Shown here: positions 44,277-57,559 of the stretch, in pieces
Layout: every line of letters begins with the position of its first letter
Numbering within the stretch: the first letter of the stretch is position 1
NCBI RefSeq assembly: GCF_030116705.1
Contig: NZ_JAOTIK010000003.1
Location: 71,039 to 135,038, forward strand
DNA length: 64,000 nucleotides
Origin: Streptomyces sp. ML-6
GTDB lineage: Bacteria > Actinomycetota > Actinomycetes > Streptomycetales > Streptomycetaceae
Reading direction: 5' to 3'
Program-made: the position numbers and the translations under genes
Notes under the pieces: model-generated
Told to the model about the DNA's origin: nothing
Databases searched by the model: none
The model's input: only the letters and a program-made list of their open reading frames with translations

Positions 44277-45780
44277 GATGGGGAGGTCCACGGCTCGATG
44301 GGTGAGCCGGGAGAGAGCCAGATGTTGCTGCCGAAGTCATTCCGGCGGCGGCGGGCCACGGCTGCGATGCGAGGCGGCGATGTCGTCTTCATCGTGTCCA
44401 ACCCGAGGCCAGACCGATCTGTGCGATTCAGGCGATTCTGGCTCGGCGAGGCCGCGCTATACCAGCCCGTGCGCCGTGGCAGGTTCCCTGGCGCCGATGT
44501 CGCCGCTGTGGAATACGGCCGGTGCCTCGGCCTGGCAGACTGATCAGAAATGTCCGCGCTCGTGGAAATCCGCTTCGCCAGCCGCTTCGGGTTCCGCTCG
44601 CCTCGTCCGCCCGTCTACATCGAGATCTCGATGGTCGACACCCCAGCTCGGGATCTGTAGATCTGCTGACCGGGCGGCCGCCGGCATTGGCGCGTGCGTG
44701 GCGCAACTGCCGGACGCTGGCGGCCATCGAGGCCGGCGGCGGCGACTGGTTCGCAAATCGCGGCACATGCGCGACAACGAGCTGTCGACGGCGCAGATCG
44801 CAGGACGGCATATGACAAACCTGTGCTCGGTGCTGGGCCCTGGAGGCGCCGGGGAACATCTTCCCACCGTGAGACTGGCCGCCAGCGCCGGCGTGCGAAT
44901 ACCGGGATCTGCCGGGCAGCAGATTCACCGCTGGGCCGATGCCATGCCGCGGCGCTCGCCGAACCGGTCCGCCTTCTCGGCCGACCCGCGCGCCCGGAAT
45001 CATTACCACCGGCTCTCGGACCGGCGCGGCCACCGTGGGTCTCGACGGCTGTCGCCCCGTCTCGTCTGAGCAATCATCGCCGGGACGATCCCGCGAGCCC
45101 GGCCGAAGCGAGCAAGCCGGCGTCAGGCCTCGCACCCCGGACCTGCGGCTGCTGAAGAGGACCCCGTACGATCGAGGCCGACCTGGGCCTGAGCAGGTGT
45201 GCGCCGCCGGGCGCGCCGATCCACTCCTCGGGGGCGCGGGCAGCATGCAAATGTGCTTCTCCAGCGCCCTGCCGTTCGGCCGGCTATCCGAGTCGAACTC
45301 GTCGTCCGCGGAGCGAGACAGCCGCTGTCGGCGGCCATCCCCCAGTTCTACCGCGCGGCCCGCATTTGCCACTCCGCGGAACCTGTTGTCCTGCGCCAGC
45401 CATCGGCTGTGTGGCGACCCTCTGCCACGCTGGGCGCGGCCGGACAGTGCGCAGCCGGGTACAGCCCGCTACACTGCCACCCTCCGGCTCCGCAGGCGCT
45501 TGCCTGGAAGCACTGCCGCAGCGCCAGGACGAGCTGGACGACATCCGCCACTCGCCGCCCGCGCCGGATCTCTACCACAGCTTGTTGAGCTCAGCTCAGC
45601 AGGCCCGTGGGCGCCGACCTCCTGCGCGGGTCGGCGGTCGCCAGCGGCTGCCCGCACGCCTGCCGGCCTTCGATTCTGAGCAGCTCCTCGACCTGCGCTT
45701 CGCGGCGATCAGATAGCCCGCACAGAACGCGGACGTATCGCGACTGGATTCTCATGCCCGCTCCCGGGTGATCGTCTGCG
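44277..45780. other. Corrupted mirror of zeta-toxin and convergent gene
   Basis: Begins GATGGGGAGGTCC (zeta start) and passes CAGGACGAGCTGGACGACAT near 45528 (zeta C-terminus). 45580-45775 mirrors the small acidic gene. Confidence 0.7.
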
Positions 45781-46074
45781 CTCGCTGCGGATCTCGAAGA
45801 GGGAGAGCTGGTGTCCCGAGGATGCACGTACAGCGGGGACCGTAACCGGCGTCGGTGTAGCTGGCCAGATCGAGGTTTCGGCCGATGGCCTGCGGGCAGT
45901 GCCGATCGTGGATCAGCCCGACGCCTTCGGATCTTCTCTCCCGACGAGCGACCTCCTCCTTGACGGATGCGACGCCGCCGTCTTTCCCATCGCAGGAGGC
46001 GTCTACCGCCGGCTGCCCGGCGCTCAGCAGGCCGCGGGCGCCCCGAACCAGGCGATGTATTGGCGAGACTTACC

Positions 46075-47575
46075 CCGTCGATCGTTTGATCGGCGACCAG
46101 TGCTGACTGGGCAGTGCCGGCCGTAACTGTGTGATGTGGGCGTCGGTATGCGAACGAAGGTGTCACATCGTGAGCGCGGAGCTGATGTTGCTGGGCCTCG
46201 ATGAGCAGACGGCGCGGACCCGGCGCTACCAGGGCATCATTTACCTGGAACTTGTCGCTGTCCGCGAGCCTATGCTCAGGTGGAAACCGCGGCTGGGCGC
46301 AGGTGGGGCAGGGGCGGCGATCGGCCGGACGGAAAACGGACCTCGACAGGCAGTACTGGAACGCCGCTCGGCCCGCCTGCTGACGGTGATCACCCTCGGC
46401 ATCGACAGAGCGTCCCGCAATCCAGGCCCGTCGGCCGGCAGCGATGTTCCAGCGACCATCAGCCGGTGATTCTGGCAGTCTTCCCCACGGCCGCGATAGA
46501 TCCGGCATCAGTAATTGTCATCAGGCAGACAGTCCCGACAACAGCGTCAGCTCCGGGACTGTCCCGCGGTGGCGCGCTTGCGATTAGTGATCAGGTTCGG
46601 CGTCTGCGGCTCGCGGGTCGATCAGGTGAGACCTTATCGACTCCCGCAGGTGTCGGTTGACAGCTCGAAATAGGGAGTGACCGGCAGCGCGAGCGATGGG
46701 TCGCCGCCTGCCGTGAAGTGCTGGACCCGGCCTCTGCCGAGGGCAGGAGAGACCGGCGGTGCGTCTGCGGCGGGCCACCTGGGCGCATCCGTGCGACACC
46801 GACCCCGCAAACCCGCATATCACGCTGGCGCGAGCAGCCAGGCTGGGAGTCTGGTGCTCCCGTAGACTGATCGGCTCCGCGGCCCGGAGCGGCCTGAACT
46901 GGCGTTGGCCGCGGTCTGGCCGCGATCTCCGGCCGGAGACAGCTCCGCCGACAGCATGCGACCGGCGTGTCGTGACCCGCCGTCGCTCAGCTCTCTCCCA
47001 GGAAGTGCCGTCGGCACCCGCTGCCGGCAGTCCTCCGACAACGCCAGTAGCTCCAGTCAGGCGTGGCGAATTCTGATCTGGCAGGCACCCGCTCGCGGCC
47101 GCCGTGTCCTTCGCGGAACTCGCCTTGCCAGCGCGGGCCGACCCGGTGACGAGGCCACCGGAACAGGCGTCCGCGAACATCCTCGTCGACAACTGGCTTG
47201 CTCGTCCCGCCCGGGACCGCCGAGCCCCTTCGGAACGCGGCCCATACCACGCCGTCATCGCCGAGTAGTCCTTCGATCGTATCCACGCCCACTATCCCGA
47301 CAACGTCTTCTGGACCGCGGCCGATCTTGAGCCGTACTGTCGACAACGGCCTCAGATGATCCGATGTTCTGCAAATGACTGCTTCTGGGCTCCTCCGACA
47401 CGTCCTGATGTCGCCCGCGAGTATTTACGGCCTCAGTGACAATGCACCAGATCAAGATCTACACAGCCGGACAACGGAGGTGGGTGTCGCTCCTGAGATT
47501 GCGATGTCTCTCCTCACGCGGAACAGACAGCCCTACGACGGGCGGAGGAGGATCGCGGTGGGCGATCTCCGCTGT
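46075..47575. other. Corrupted mirror of IS1182 and small membrane gene
   Basis: GATCGTTTGATCGGCGA at 46079 mirrors the transposase 3' end. GACAGCCCTACGACGGGCGG near 47527 mirrors the leader of the small membrane gene. It is not a second insertion. Confidence 0.65.
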
Positions 47576-47974
47576 CCTCTCCGAGAATCCCGGCTCTCCG
47601 TCTGCGGGCGATCCGCGCAGTCTCAGCTATGTGTATCTGGCGAGTGTGTTGTCATCTGAATTAACAGTGGCTTGCTCTCCACTCACCTCAGCGCCATGAA
47701 AACAATATGTGCTAGATGACGTGTTCGCCTGTACATTCGCGGTATGAGTAGTTTCGTGGGCTTTCTTCGCCCCGGGCTTTCGGTGCCGGGCGGCAGCGAT
47801 GTGGACACTCGCGCGCGCTCTGGCGATCCGGTGACGTCGATGTCTCCGCCAGCCGCATCCCGTGTGCGGAGTGGCTCCGGTCAGTCGGCCCGCCGGCCAT
47901 GCAGGCTGGATGAAGCGTGCCGGGCAGCGCTTCGGTGCTGGCGTGGCGGGCATAGAGCCAGTGCCGGAAGGGTT

Positions 47975-50590
47975 GGCGGGCCGGATCTCGGGCGCTATCG
48001 GCGACGGCCGACAGGATTCGCGGGCGGCAGACCGGTGGACTGGGCTCGCGGCGGCGCTCGCCAGCGCGCTCGACATCGCCCGTCCGGCTTCGACGTCGGA
48101 CTCAACGCCCCCGCTGTCTTCCGCGGCGTGGTCAGTGCTCCCGAAACTCGAGGCGCTCTCGCGCCGGATCGACGCCCTGCGTGGACAGGCCACTGACCCG
48201 GCCCGTCCTATCAGGCTCGACCGCCGCGATCCTCGCCATCCGTAAGCCTCGCCTTCGTGCATCTCCCTGCGCCGCTACTGGAACACCTGGATACCTGCAT
48301 ACGGCGGCCTGCCTCCCGGGCGAGGCGCTGCGCGCGGCTAGTGCGATCCGCGCCCGGGCAGCAGCCATGCCCGGCGCCTCGGGAAAGGTGACAGGCGTGC
48401 GCGAGCGGCGTCCGCCGTGTCTCTGGCAGGAAGGTGTGCAGCCGCAGGCCGAACCCGTGGATGCCTGTCTACCCGCCTGCTGGCCTGGAGTTTCAGCTCC
48501 GTGCCGGTGAATGCCTGGTACCTTCGAAGGACATCGGCCGTTCCGCACTACCGGCGACTCCTGCGGCGTGATGTGTGGCTCATGCCGGGCGTGATCGCCG
48601 GGCGTCCCGCGGAAGGCAGGGCAGCTCACTGGACGGCCTTCAGCATGGCCCAGCACAACACCTTGACCTCCCCCTCCCCGTACCGCGGCCGCCGGCCGCA
48701 ACGATCGAGGCTTCAGCGGAGGGCGCTGCGAGGACTACATAAGCCCGGCGGCTGACCCGCGACGTGATCTCGACGTTGTTGCCTGTGGCGTCCCGTACTG
48801 TCTCGCCCCGATCTCCCCGGATAGAGTGCCAGCCGCACCCCGCCAGCGGCTGGCCGACCGCCGTCTGCCGCCTGGCCGACCTCACCACCCCAGCGCGTCC
48901 TGCGCCGTCCGCTCTGGGTCATCGACCCCGCCAGACCCCCTGGCGACCCGGGCCGCGGGCATGACCCTGAAACACCGGCTATGCAGTCGAGCCCTTCGTC
49001 AGAGAATTTATTCGACTATTGCTCCCGCCTGCGCGAGGCTCGATCCGCTCCGCCATCCCGCACCGCTGATGACAAACTCCGGCAGCCGGTGGATCTGCGC
49101 GACTGCTCAACCGCACTGGCGCGCCTGCGCCGCCCTGGCAGTACGAACCAGCCCGGACCTGTACTGACCGGCTGTCGGCTGGCCGTCGCCCGCATTCGAC
49201 CTCGAGCAGCTGCGCCGTACCTGGCCTACATCGGCGACCGGTGTGAACCGCTCGCCCGGCGAGCAGGCCGGCGGTCTGGCATCGCCGACCAGCGCAGTGG
49301 AGCTGCTGGCGGCGCAGCGCCGCGACGCATATCAGGCCATCGGCCGACCACCGAGATGGCGTCTACTACCGCGGGCCAGGCCCAGCTTGCGACCTCGGCG
49401 CAGTCGCACCGAGTGGTGACCGGCGGCGGCGACGGCACCGGCCGGCCCGGCCAGGCCTGTACCTCGACGGGGCGCTTCCCCGCCGCTGGCCGCTGCCCGA
49501 GACCTCGTACGGCGGCCGTCCTCACCGCGTCATGTGGTAGTCCCGGGGCGACGCCAACCAGGCTGCCGCATACCGAACGTATACGGCACCGGGCGCGACG
49601 GTGACCGGGCGGTTCATCTGTTCTCCCACCAGGCGACTGACTCGAGGGCATCGCCCCGGCGGCTCTTGCCTGACCTCGCGCGTGCGCGGGCTCACCCCGG
49701 TTCCCGCCAGGCAAGCCGCCGCGGCCGGCACATCGCCCTCCAGCCCACCTCGCCGAGTGCTACCACGCCGTCAGGCGGCCACGCCGGCGCCGCGATCTCC
49801 CCGGCGCTGCGGTCTCGCGACCCTCTGCGTCTGCGCGACATCTCGGTCGCGGCCGGCAGGACTCCGGAAGCCCGAGCTGTGGACGAGCGGCGCCCGCTCG
49901 AGGTGGCGGGCCTGTCGTCTCCCTGCGCGGCGGCCGCTTCCGCAGCTGGGCCCGCTCGAACGCCCCACGACCCCGTACGAGGAAAGGGGCCGCCGGTCGG
50001 GCGACCAAGCGGCATCTGCGGGCAGCAGGCGATCCTTGTATGATTCCGCTCGTGTACTTCTGCTGCGCCGACGATCGAAAACCGACAAACCGCACTGACT
50101 ATTCTCGTCCCGAAAGGAAGGGGGCCTGCTTCACCACTGGCTCGAAGGGCGTAAACAGGCGTCCCAGAACGGGTGCCCGCGCTGGCTCCAGCGGTGGGGC
50201 GCGGCCGCCTGTGCGACCGATGCAGCCGTTCACGCTATACGGCCCTCATGCTCAAGCAGCTCGCCCGCTGCGGGCGGGGTTCTGGCCGACCTGCTAAGTG
50301 AACTACCTCAATGGGCCTGGTGGACGCCCGTCATGATCATGTTCGGCGTCGAGCTCGACGCAGGCATGACCAGTGCCAGGGCATGGTGACATCGCGCCAA
50401 ACCTCCGCGACGCCCACGCGAGCGCGACCGCCGGCCACTGGAAGATCCGTCATGCGGGACGCTGAATGCAGCCGGTTCGTCGGGCCGACCTGGTCGGCCG
50501 CCTTCGGCGCTGAAGCAACCTGGATCTGGCCGAGATGACTTCGGTCGGCCTCATGTCAGCGTCTGACGGATCATCGTACCAGCTCTAGGC
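47975..50590 (+). other. Corrupted mirror of STAND NTPase and DUF3800 genes
   Basis: 47975-49945 follows the STAND gene from its start to its end; 50040-50590 follows DUF3800, starting CGCTCGTGTACTTCTGCTGC. All frames are broken. Confidence 0.7.
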
Positions 50591-51004
50591 GCGAGGCACC
50601 CCGGCGAGGCGGGGCCACGAAGCAAGTCTCAATCCCGGGCCTGGGACCGTACGAGAACAGCAGAGAAAATTGGCAAAACGACCGAGCCTGAGCTGGCAGG
50701 TCAGACGCTGCGGTCGCATCATCAACCGCGATTCCATTGCCGTCCTCAACGGCCGGCCTCGCTCCAGGCCTCCATGCGCTGCGCCGAGGCCCTGGAACAG
50801 GCGTCGAAGGGACCTCGGCAGTTCACCCGCCGCTGCCTCCGCCGCGCTGCAGGACGGCTGTTCTGAAGCCGCTCCGAACGAAGTCACTGGGCAACCTGAC
50901 TGTCCGCCTCTCTCCTGCGCGTAACGAACAGCGTCGGGCATCCTGGCCCCTGATGCTCCACTACATTTCCTGAGGAGACAGACATGCGACGTCATCAGGT
51001 CGGT

Positions 51005-53440
51005 CCGAGGTTCGCCGAGGATCCGACCGGGAGGCACTGCGGATCAGACGCGCCGGGTGGCGGCCCGAGCGGTAGTCGCGTCCTGCAGGTGAAGAGTCGG
51101 CCTCGCGGCGCGATCGTGGCGTGCGACCCGGCGCGAAGTGTCGTCTGGTCGCCGGAGCTGGCGCGAGGGTGGAGTGTTCCCAGTGTTGGTGGAGAGACCA
51201 GGTCAGCGTCGCAGACGCCGCCCTGCAGCGATGTCCTCGGCCTCGATGTCGTGCTCCACGCCCAGGCCTGGCCTCTCAGATCTCCGGCGAGCAACAGTCC
51301 GGTGCGCGCGCGTCTCGCCAGTTGTCCCACGCGTGCCCGGTGATGCGGGGACCCGCCGGTGAGCCGGAGCGAGCTGGTGGAACGGCGATCGCCGGCTGGG
51401 CCTGACCCTGCTGTGATCGGCTTTTCACAACCCTCTGCGCCCCGAACCGGTGCATCGGCGGGGCGTGCCGTGTCTCCCTCGGGACCCGGCCCGTTAACCG
51501 TCGCGATGGGCAATCTCATCTGTCGGTGGGGTCGCCGTCCAGGCGGTGACTCTCCAGCCTAGTGGCTGCCGACGGGATCAAATCTCGTCGGGATCGTGTC
51601 TGTGCAGCTGAGGCGGGGCCCGTCGGTCGTCGTCCAGTAGACGTCTAGCCCGTCTCGGAGTGCGCGATCAGCGCCGCGACAGCGCCAGTCAGAGGTGATT
51701 CCGTGTCATGCCTCGCGTACAGAGTGAGGAGTTGCGGCCGTGGCCCGTCTTCCGGGTCCGGTCGGGGCCAGGCGCCGATGCGGTGGTTGCAGGGCTTTGT
51801 GGCGGGCGTCTCCTCGGCGGTGGTCCGCCGCGATCGGGAATCGGCTGTGCCATGGCCGAACGCCGCTCTGCCGCGACGGCGGCGCGATACGACCCCGATT
51901 CCTCCCGCGGGTCCGAACGGCCCGCGGGTGTGAGGGCGCTCCCTGGCCGCCCGACCTCGAGCTCGCTCGCCGGCAATGCGCGCCCGCGTGCTCGACCACT
52001 CTTCTGCGGCACGGATCCCGGCTTCTCATTGGGGGCGGCCCGCCGCTGGCGAACCAGCCTGCCAGGCGGCGCCGCAGGTGTGGACCGTCCTGAGGTGGTG
52101 ATCGGTTCCGCATCAGCTCCGGAAGCATTCCGACGCCGCTGTGCGGTGGTGCTGACTGATCTCGATGGTGCCATTGTCTAACGAGCAGCGACTCTGCTCG
52201 TCCGTCAGTAACGACGGCAGCCAGCCGCCCATGTTTGTGCTTGTACTCCTCCCCGGCCGGCCGGTTCTTGCCAACCTCCACGGACCAGGCGAATACGCTG
52301 GCGCGGCAACTCCGCGGTGGCGCGCGGCGGGCAGCGCGGGATCATCGAGAAGAGGTTTCAGCCATGCCTGAATGATATGCGTGTTCGGTACCACAGTCGA
52401 GGCAGGCCGCAGGCGCAGCCGTCGTGCCACGCCCCGCCGTCAGCCTCTCGCCAGCCTCGCCGCGCTCATCCGCGACTCCGCCTGGATCGGCGATTACCAC
52501 GATGTTTGGGCCTCCCCTCGCGCGGTCCCCCGCGGCGCCGTCTGCGGAGCGCGCGCGACCGGCGCGCGCCCATACCGCTCTCCCTGCCTGTGAACCTGCC
52601 TGCCGCCGGTGTACGGCGTCCTGTTCACCACCACGATCGCTGTGCCCCAGACCAATGTAACTCGCAGCCGGGGTATCCCTACAGGGATCCCGCTCCCAGG
52701 AGGGTCTGCATATGATAAGAGCTGGACACGCCCCGCAGATCGACCGCGCAGCTCCGCGGCGCTGATCCGGACCTTCCCCGCCCATCCAATCAGTGATCGC
52801 CGAATCCGGCGAGTCGATATTTCAAATCTCACCAGATCAGAATAATACCAGGCACGAACAGCCTGAGCGTGACAAATCAGCACAGAGGCTGTAACGAACG
52901 CGCCCTGATTCGGCGTAAATGTCCTGTACTGTCTGTCGTTGCATCGGTGAACCCGTGACGAAGCTAGATGCTGGACATCCGGTGCCATATTGCCGTTATC
53001 TGGGATTTCTTCCTGAATACTGTCCTTGCGGTCGAGCGCTCGCCGCTCGAGACGTCGAAGGTATCGGGACTCGATCTTCGTCTCGATCCGATAACTCATG
53101 CGACATGTGCAGCACCCCCCGACCGATTTCAGTGCGCGAAGGTGAGCCGCGGTGTCGTAGTTGTGCCGTGTCGAGAGCCCGCGTCGGCCGTTGGCTGCGG
53201 TGTCTGCTCGGCCTTCACCGGTACTCGATGCCGGCAGATGGTTGCCGCGACCGGTACCCCGGACGGCCGTCCGCCGCATCGAACCTCGGAATCTGTTGTG
53301 AGGGCTTCCGTCGCCGGACAGTGGCAGATCGCCACACCCACGCCGATCGTCCTGGACCCCGCCGGATGGCGAGAGCGCGACCCAGCCCGATCCGCCATGT
53401 CAATCCTTGACGGCCATCTGGTACCGGCGTGGCTGCCCTG
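51005..53440. other. Corrupted mirror of 14.2-17.8 kb gene set
   Basis: CGTCCTGCAGGTGAA at 51080 mirrors the 170-residue gene, TTCCGTGTCATGCC at 51700 the 92-residue gene, and GCCTGAATGATATGCGTG at 52365 the gene starting at 16020. The tectonin mirror ends near 53440. Confidence 0.65.
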
Positions 53441-53609
53441 GTTCGTCGCCGAAAGATCTGTTTCAGACCTGCCTGGTACTCCGGCGGTGAAGCACGCTTC
53501 GGCTGCCAGTTGCGACCGAGGCTGTCGCTTCCCGTCGGGATAGGCCGCAGTCCGCATTCACCTTTGTCTAGACGGTACCGCCGCGTGCCGCGCAGCGTGA
53601 ACCTGAGCG

Positions 53610-54257
53610 GGCTCGACGTTCGCCAATGGCAGTTCTATTGCATTTCATCGGAGTGAAGACGCCTGGTCATCAGGATGATCGCTGCCCAGGTGATGAGAAC
53701 CAGTGAGCGGGCGTTCGACAGTCTGCGCATCACCGGCGACTTGGCGTCGGGTGGCGATAGTCCGGAGGTGAGCTTCGACTGATCGGTAGTTGGGTGCTTT
53801 CGCCCGAACGCGGCCGTAGATCGCGGGTTGTCGATGATCTCCGGGTAGATGAGGCGAAGTCGGAGGAAAATTTCCGCTGGCTTACGTCGCGGACGCTGAG
53901 GAGGCGGGGGTGACCGAGGCCGCAGTCATTCCGGCGGCAGCCGTTGCGGCCGTTGTGCTGCCGCGTCGCCAGCGCCGCGTGTCGCCCGAGACGATGGCCT
54001 TCACTTGACGAAGTCGGCCGTGGCGGCAACTCTCCGCTGGCTTCACGGCAGTGCGTGAGATCGATGAGTCGAGATCGGGGTGACGTCCCAGCGGCGTGAG
54101 GCCATGAACTACCAGACCAAATCGCCAAGGCAGAAGAGCACGGCCGGTGTCGACATGGCGGATCCTCCTCGCCTCGGATCTTTCTGGGCGCCCTCCGATG
54201 ACGGTGTCTGCAGGCCGGTTCGAGCGTCGGCTGTCGGTGGGGATGGCGGCGGCGATC
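53610..54257 (-). other. Corrupted mirror of IS5-family transposase
   Basis: GCCTGGTCATCAGGATGATC at 53651 mirrors the transposase end, and CATGACAGGTGCCTCCAGG near 54257 its start. Confidence 0.7.
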
Positions 54258-54289
54258 ATGACAGGTGCCTCCAGGGGCGTGGAGTGCGG

Positions 54290-57200
54290 GGGGGCCGCCG
54301 TCGGCTACCAGCGTGGAGGCAGGTTGACGGTCGTTCGGGTGAACTGCTGCCGGCGATGAACCGGCGGAACTGGGTCGGCGCCTCGCCCGCCGCCTGCCGT
54401 TCGTACTCCAGCGGCCGTCTACCATCGCGCGTAGACCGAGATTCCGCAAGATCCTTCCAGCGCGCGGCGACGAGCGGTGCCCGTGGCCCTGACCGCTGTG
54501 TCCAGCCCCGGCGCAGGCGACCTCGAAAGAGGACTACAATGGGCGATATCCGCGTGGCAGAGTCTGGCGGCCATGGGCGCGAGGCGCGGCACTACTCGCC
54601 CACGGCGCATGGCCGCCCGCTCGGCGTCTCGACACGCGCGTCGCCGCGTCTCAGTCAGTCCAGCGTGGCGACGTGCTGATGCGTTGTACCTCTCCGTCCT
54701 CGGACAGATCCGGCATTCGCGCAGGCCAGCGCAGCCCGGCGGCCGCGCGACTGCAAGCCCGTGGCAGACGGTGACCAGGTCGAGCTCCACTGCTCCGGTC
54801 AATGTTGCAGACCACCGAGCGATAGACTTATTGTCTCGAAATGCTCTGTCAGGGGCGTTCGTTCTTGGTATGGTGGAAAACAGACGTGATCGTCGCTCAT
54901 CGCCTTGACGCGGATGTCCGCCGCGTGGGAATTCGTCGCCGCCGTGTGGCGGCGTGAGCGCCGTCGCAGTGGCTCTCCCACCGCCCGGGCCTGCCGGGGC
55001 CGACAGGTACCGTCACCTCCAGCTGTTTCGAGGCTACGCTGTCTGCCACGTGCGTGTCGTCCGAAATGAGAGTGGCTGGCGTCTCTCCTGGGAGCTATGG
55101 GGCCCTGCCCGCAACGGGCGTGGGCGGCGTCCGGCACCCATGAGTTTGCCACTTTCAGGCCGGGAGTGAGGATGACAACCGGTTCCGCCTCCTCGTCCTC
55201 GATGAAAACCAGCGTCATTGGGCGAGTGAAGGACTAGGCGGTGACAGTCGGTAGTATCCGCGGATCCGGCCTCGCCGACTCACGCCGTGCTGTTTCAGGC
55301 CCGATAATGTTGTCACCGATCGCCGGCACTCCGGATCGTCAGCACCACCATCGGCTCGTCTCAGGGCGCGATCCCCGACCGTCGCGGTCGACCACGTCAT
55401 ATCTGGCGGCGGCCTTCGTTATCGCCGGCATGTCTTGCCAACCGGCGCGGCCTCTGAGATGGATTGGTCCTCGCTGCGGAGTCGGACAAGTAGAAGATCT
55501 GAAAATGAGACAGTGAGTGCAAGTATTCGCCACCTGTCCTGTTCCGAGGAGTCCCAGCGCTCTTCGCGGCTGCCAGGCAACGCGCGCACTTCGGCGATAG
55601 TACCCGCGCGCTCGACCCGATGGCCGACCGCTCGATGAGGCGCGTCTCGGTCGCCCTCACCCGGACCGCCGGCGCCGACGCAGCCGCCGCTGCCTGGAAC
55701 ACGCCGCCGAGCCGGAACACCGCCCGGACGGCCGGCCTCAGCCGATTCGCCACGACCTGCGCACCCTGCCGCGGCCCGCCAGCGCCACTCAACCACCGCG
55801 CCGGCGTGAGGCCTCGACCGAAGTCGAACGGTTCACAGGCCGGCGATCTCGGTAGTATCAATTCCTGAAGGCTAGTCTGGCGATCTTCGGCCCTCGTGCC
55901 GGGCCAGGCCATCGGCTTCTGACGCCCGGCCAGGCCATCGGCGGCCCCGGACGTAGGCATCAGATGTGCAGACCGATCTGGTGATGAACCAGTACCTGGT
56001 GGTAGTGCCGGTGGTGAGGGCTGCAGGCCAAGTGCGGATCTCGATCGAACTACCACAGCTGCTGACCTTGCGTGGGCATGGTGGGCTGCTCGAGGCACTC
56101 GCGGCGTGTTCAGCCGCTGCTCGTCATCCGCTGTGTAGGCCATCGGAACTGCCGCTCGGAACCGCACGCCAGTGCGTCGTGGCGCGTGCGTCGACGCCGG
56201 GCGACCTGCGTGCCACTCCCAGCGGCGTCGGCCGCGGCGATGTCCGATCCGTAGCCAGTGATCGTCATGCTCCGAGCTCCGTCGCGTCGGAGAACCAGCG
56301 TTGTGGACAGGCTGCCGGGCAGCGGCTGTCTCGTCAGCCCTCGCCCAGATCAGCCTGTCGGCGTGATTACGAAGGCCTGCCGGGCCGGGCATCGCAGATC
56401 CGCCCGTCCAATTGCTCCGCCGCGTCGGCGATCCACCCCGGCCTCGAGCCTTCGCAGCCTGTGCCCGAACTGGGATTGCCGGCATGCGGGCCGTCTCGTG
56501 TCTGCCGTCTGGCGCGGGCCGCGCGATTCCCATAGCTATTTATTCTGTCGAGGGTGGGCGTGCGTTTCGCTCGCGCTGAAATCAACATCAGCATCAGGTA
56601 CGTATCAGATTGAACGACCAAGAGGATAGATGCGGCCGCTGAACGATTATCCACAACCGAGTTATCCACAGAATTTAAGTACCGGCACCAGCATGCGACC
56701 ACGGCGCCATGAACCCTCGCGACCGCGCATGCGCCGCGCCACCCAGCGCCCGCTCTTACGCACTTAGCGGCCCGACACAGCATCATGGATGTTACGCCGG
56801 CAGGTTTCTGCCGGCAGACAAATAAAAGTCATGTACCGGCTCCGTCTATTTCGACCCGATCTGCCTCGTCGCCAGTAAGCCGTCGCGGCCAGACGCACCA
56901 CACCATGCATATCCAGCATCTGACCCGCCAGCCAGTCTGGTCGCAGTCCAGCGCCGATAATATCGCGACACGGATCATTACCTTTTTTCCACGCGCATTG
57001 CCGCGCGCCGACGCGTACCACTCCTGACACCTGACCAGCACTCAGTATCGACAGCTTCCAGCGACGAACCGAACTGAGCACCACGCAGCGGCCCGCGTAT
57101 CACCGACCCGCCGCGAACCTGTGGTTTTGAGGCGGCGGATTGTCTCCGCGGCGTAACAAAAGAGAATGTCCGCCTGTATTCGTAGTTAGCGATCCCAGTG

Positions 57201-57322
57201 CCCGGCTACTTAGTGTCATGGCACCCAGAATTGGCCGCGCCGTGTTATTTCGTCCAGTGCGTTTCATGGGCTCGTCTCATCTGCCGCAGGTGCGGTTTCG
57301 CCGTGCCGAATGTGACAGATCG
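54290..57322 (-). other. Corrupted mirror of regulatory operon, DciA and rep
   Basis: 54290-55432 mirrors 12981-11558, 55535-55797 the zinc protein, 55810-56266 the DciA-type gene, and 56264 to about 57100 rep. TTATCCACA boxes recur near 56647 and 56663. The 8584 hairpin recurs near 57277-57322. Confidence 0.7.
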
Positions 57323-57559
57323 GAAGATCCCGACGAACGGCCGAACTACCGTCAGCGCGAGCCCTGATAATGATTCTCCCTAAAGAGGAGCCATGTCAAC
57401 GATCTTGTTGTGCCGGTGATGTGCCGTGAGGACGCTATCTGGGCGCAGGCGGCTGTTCATCGGTTTCAACGAAGGTGCGGGCGATCGCCTCGCCGAGTGA
57501 ACTGCTGGGAGTCAGGCCTCTGTTGGCGCGGGTATGCCATCTTCGTCGTTGGCTGTTGT

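Noticed and set aside
46075..54257. Apparent second copies of IS1182 and the IS5-family element
   Set aside because: They fall exactly at the mirrored positions and are as damaged as their surroundings, so they are part of the fold-back, not new insertions.
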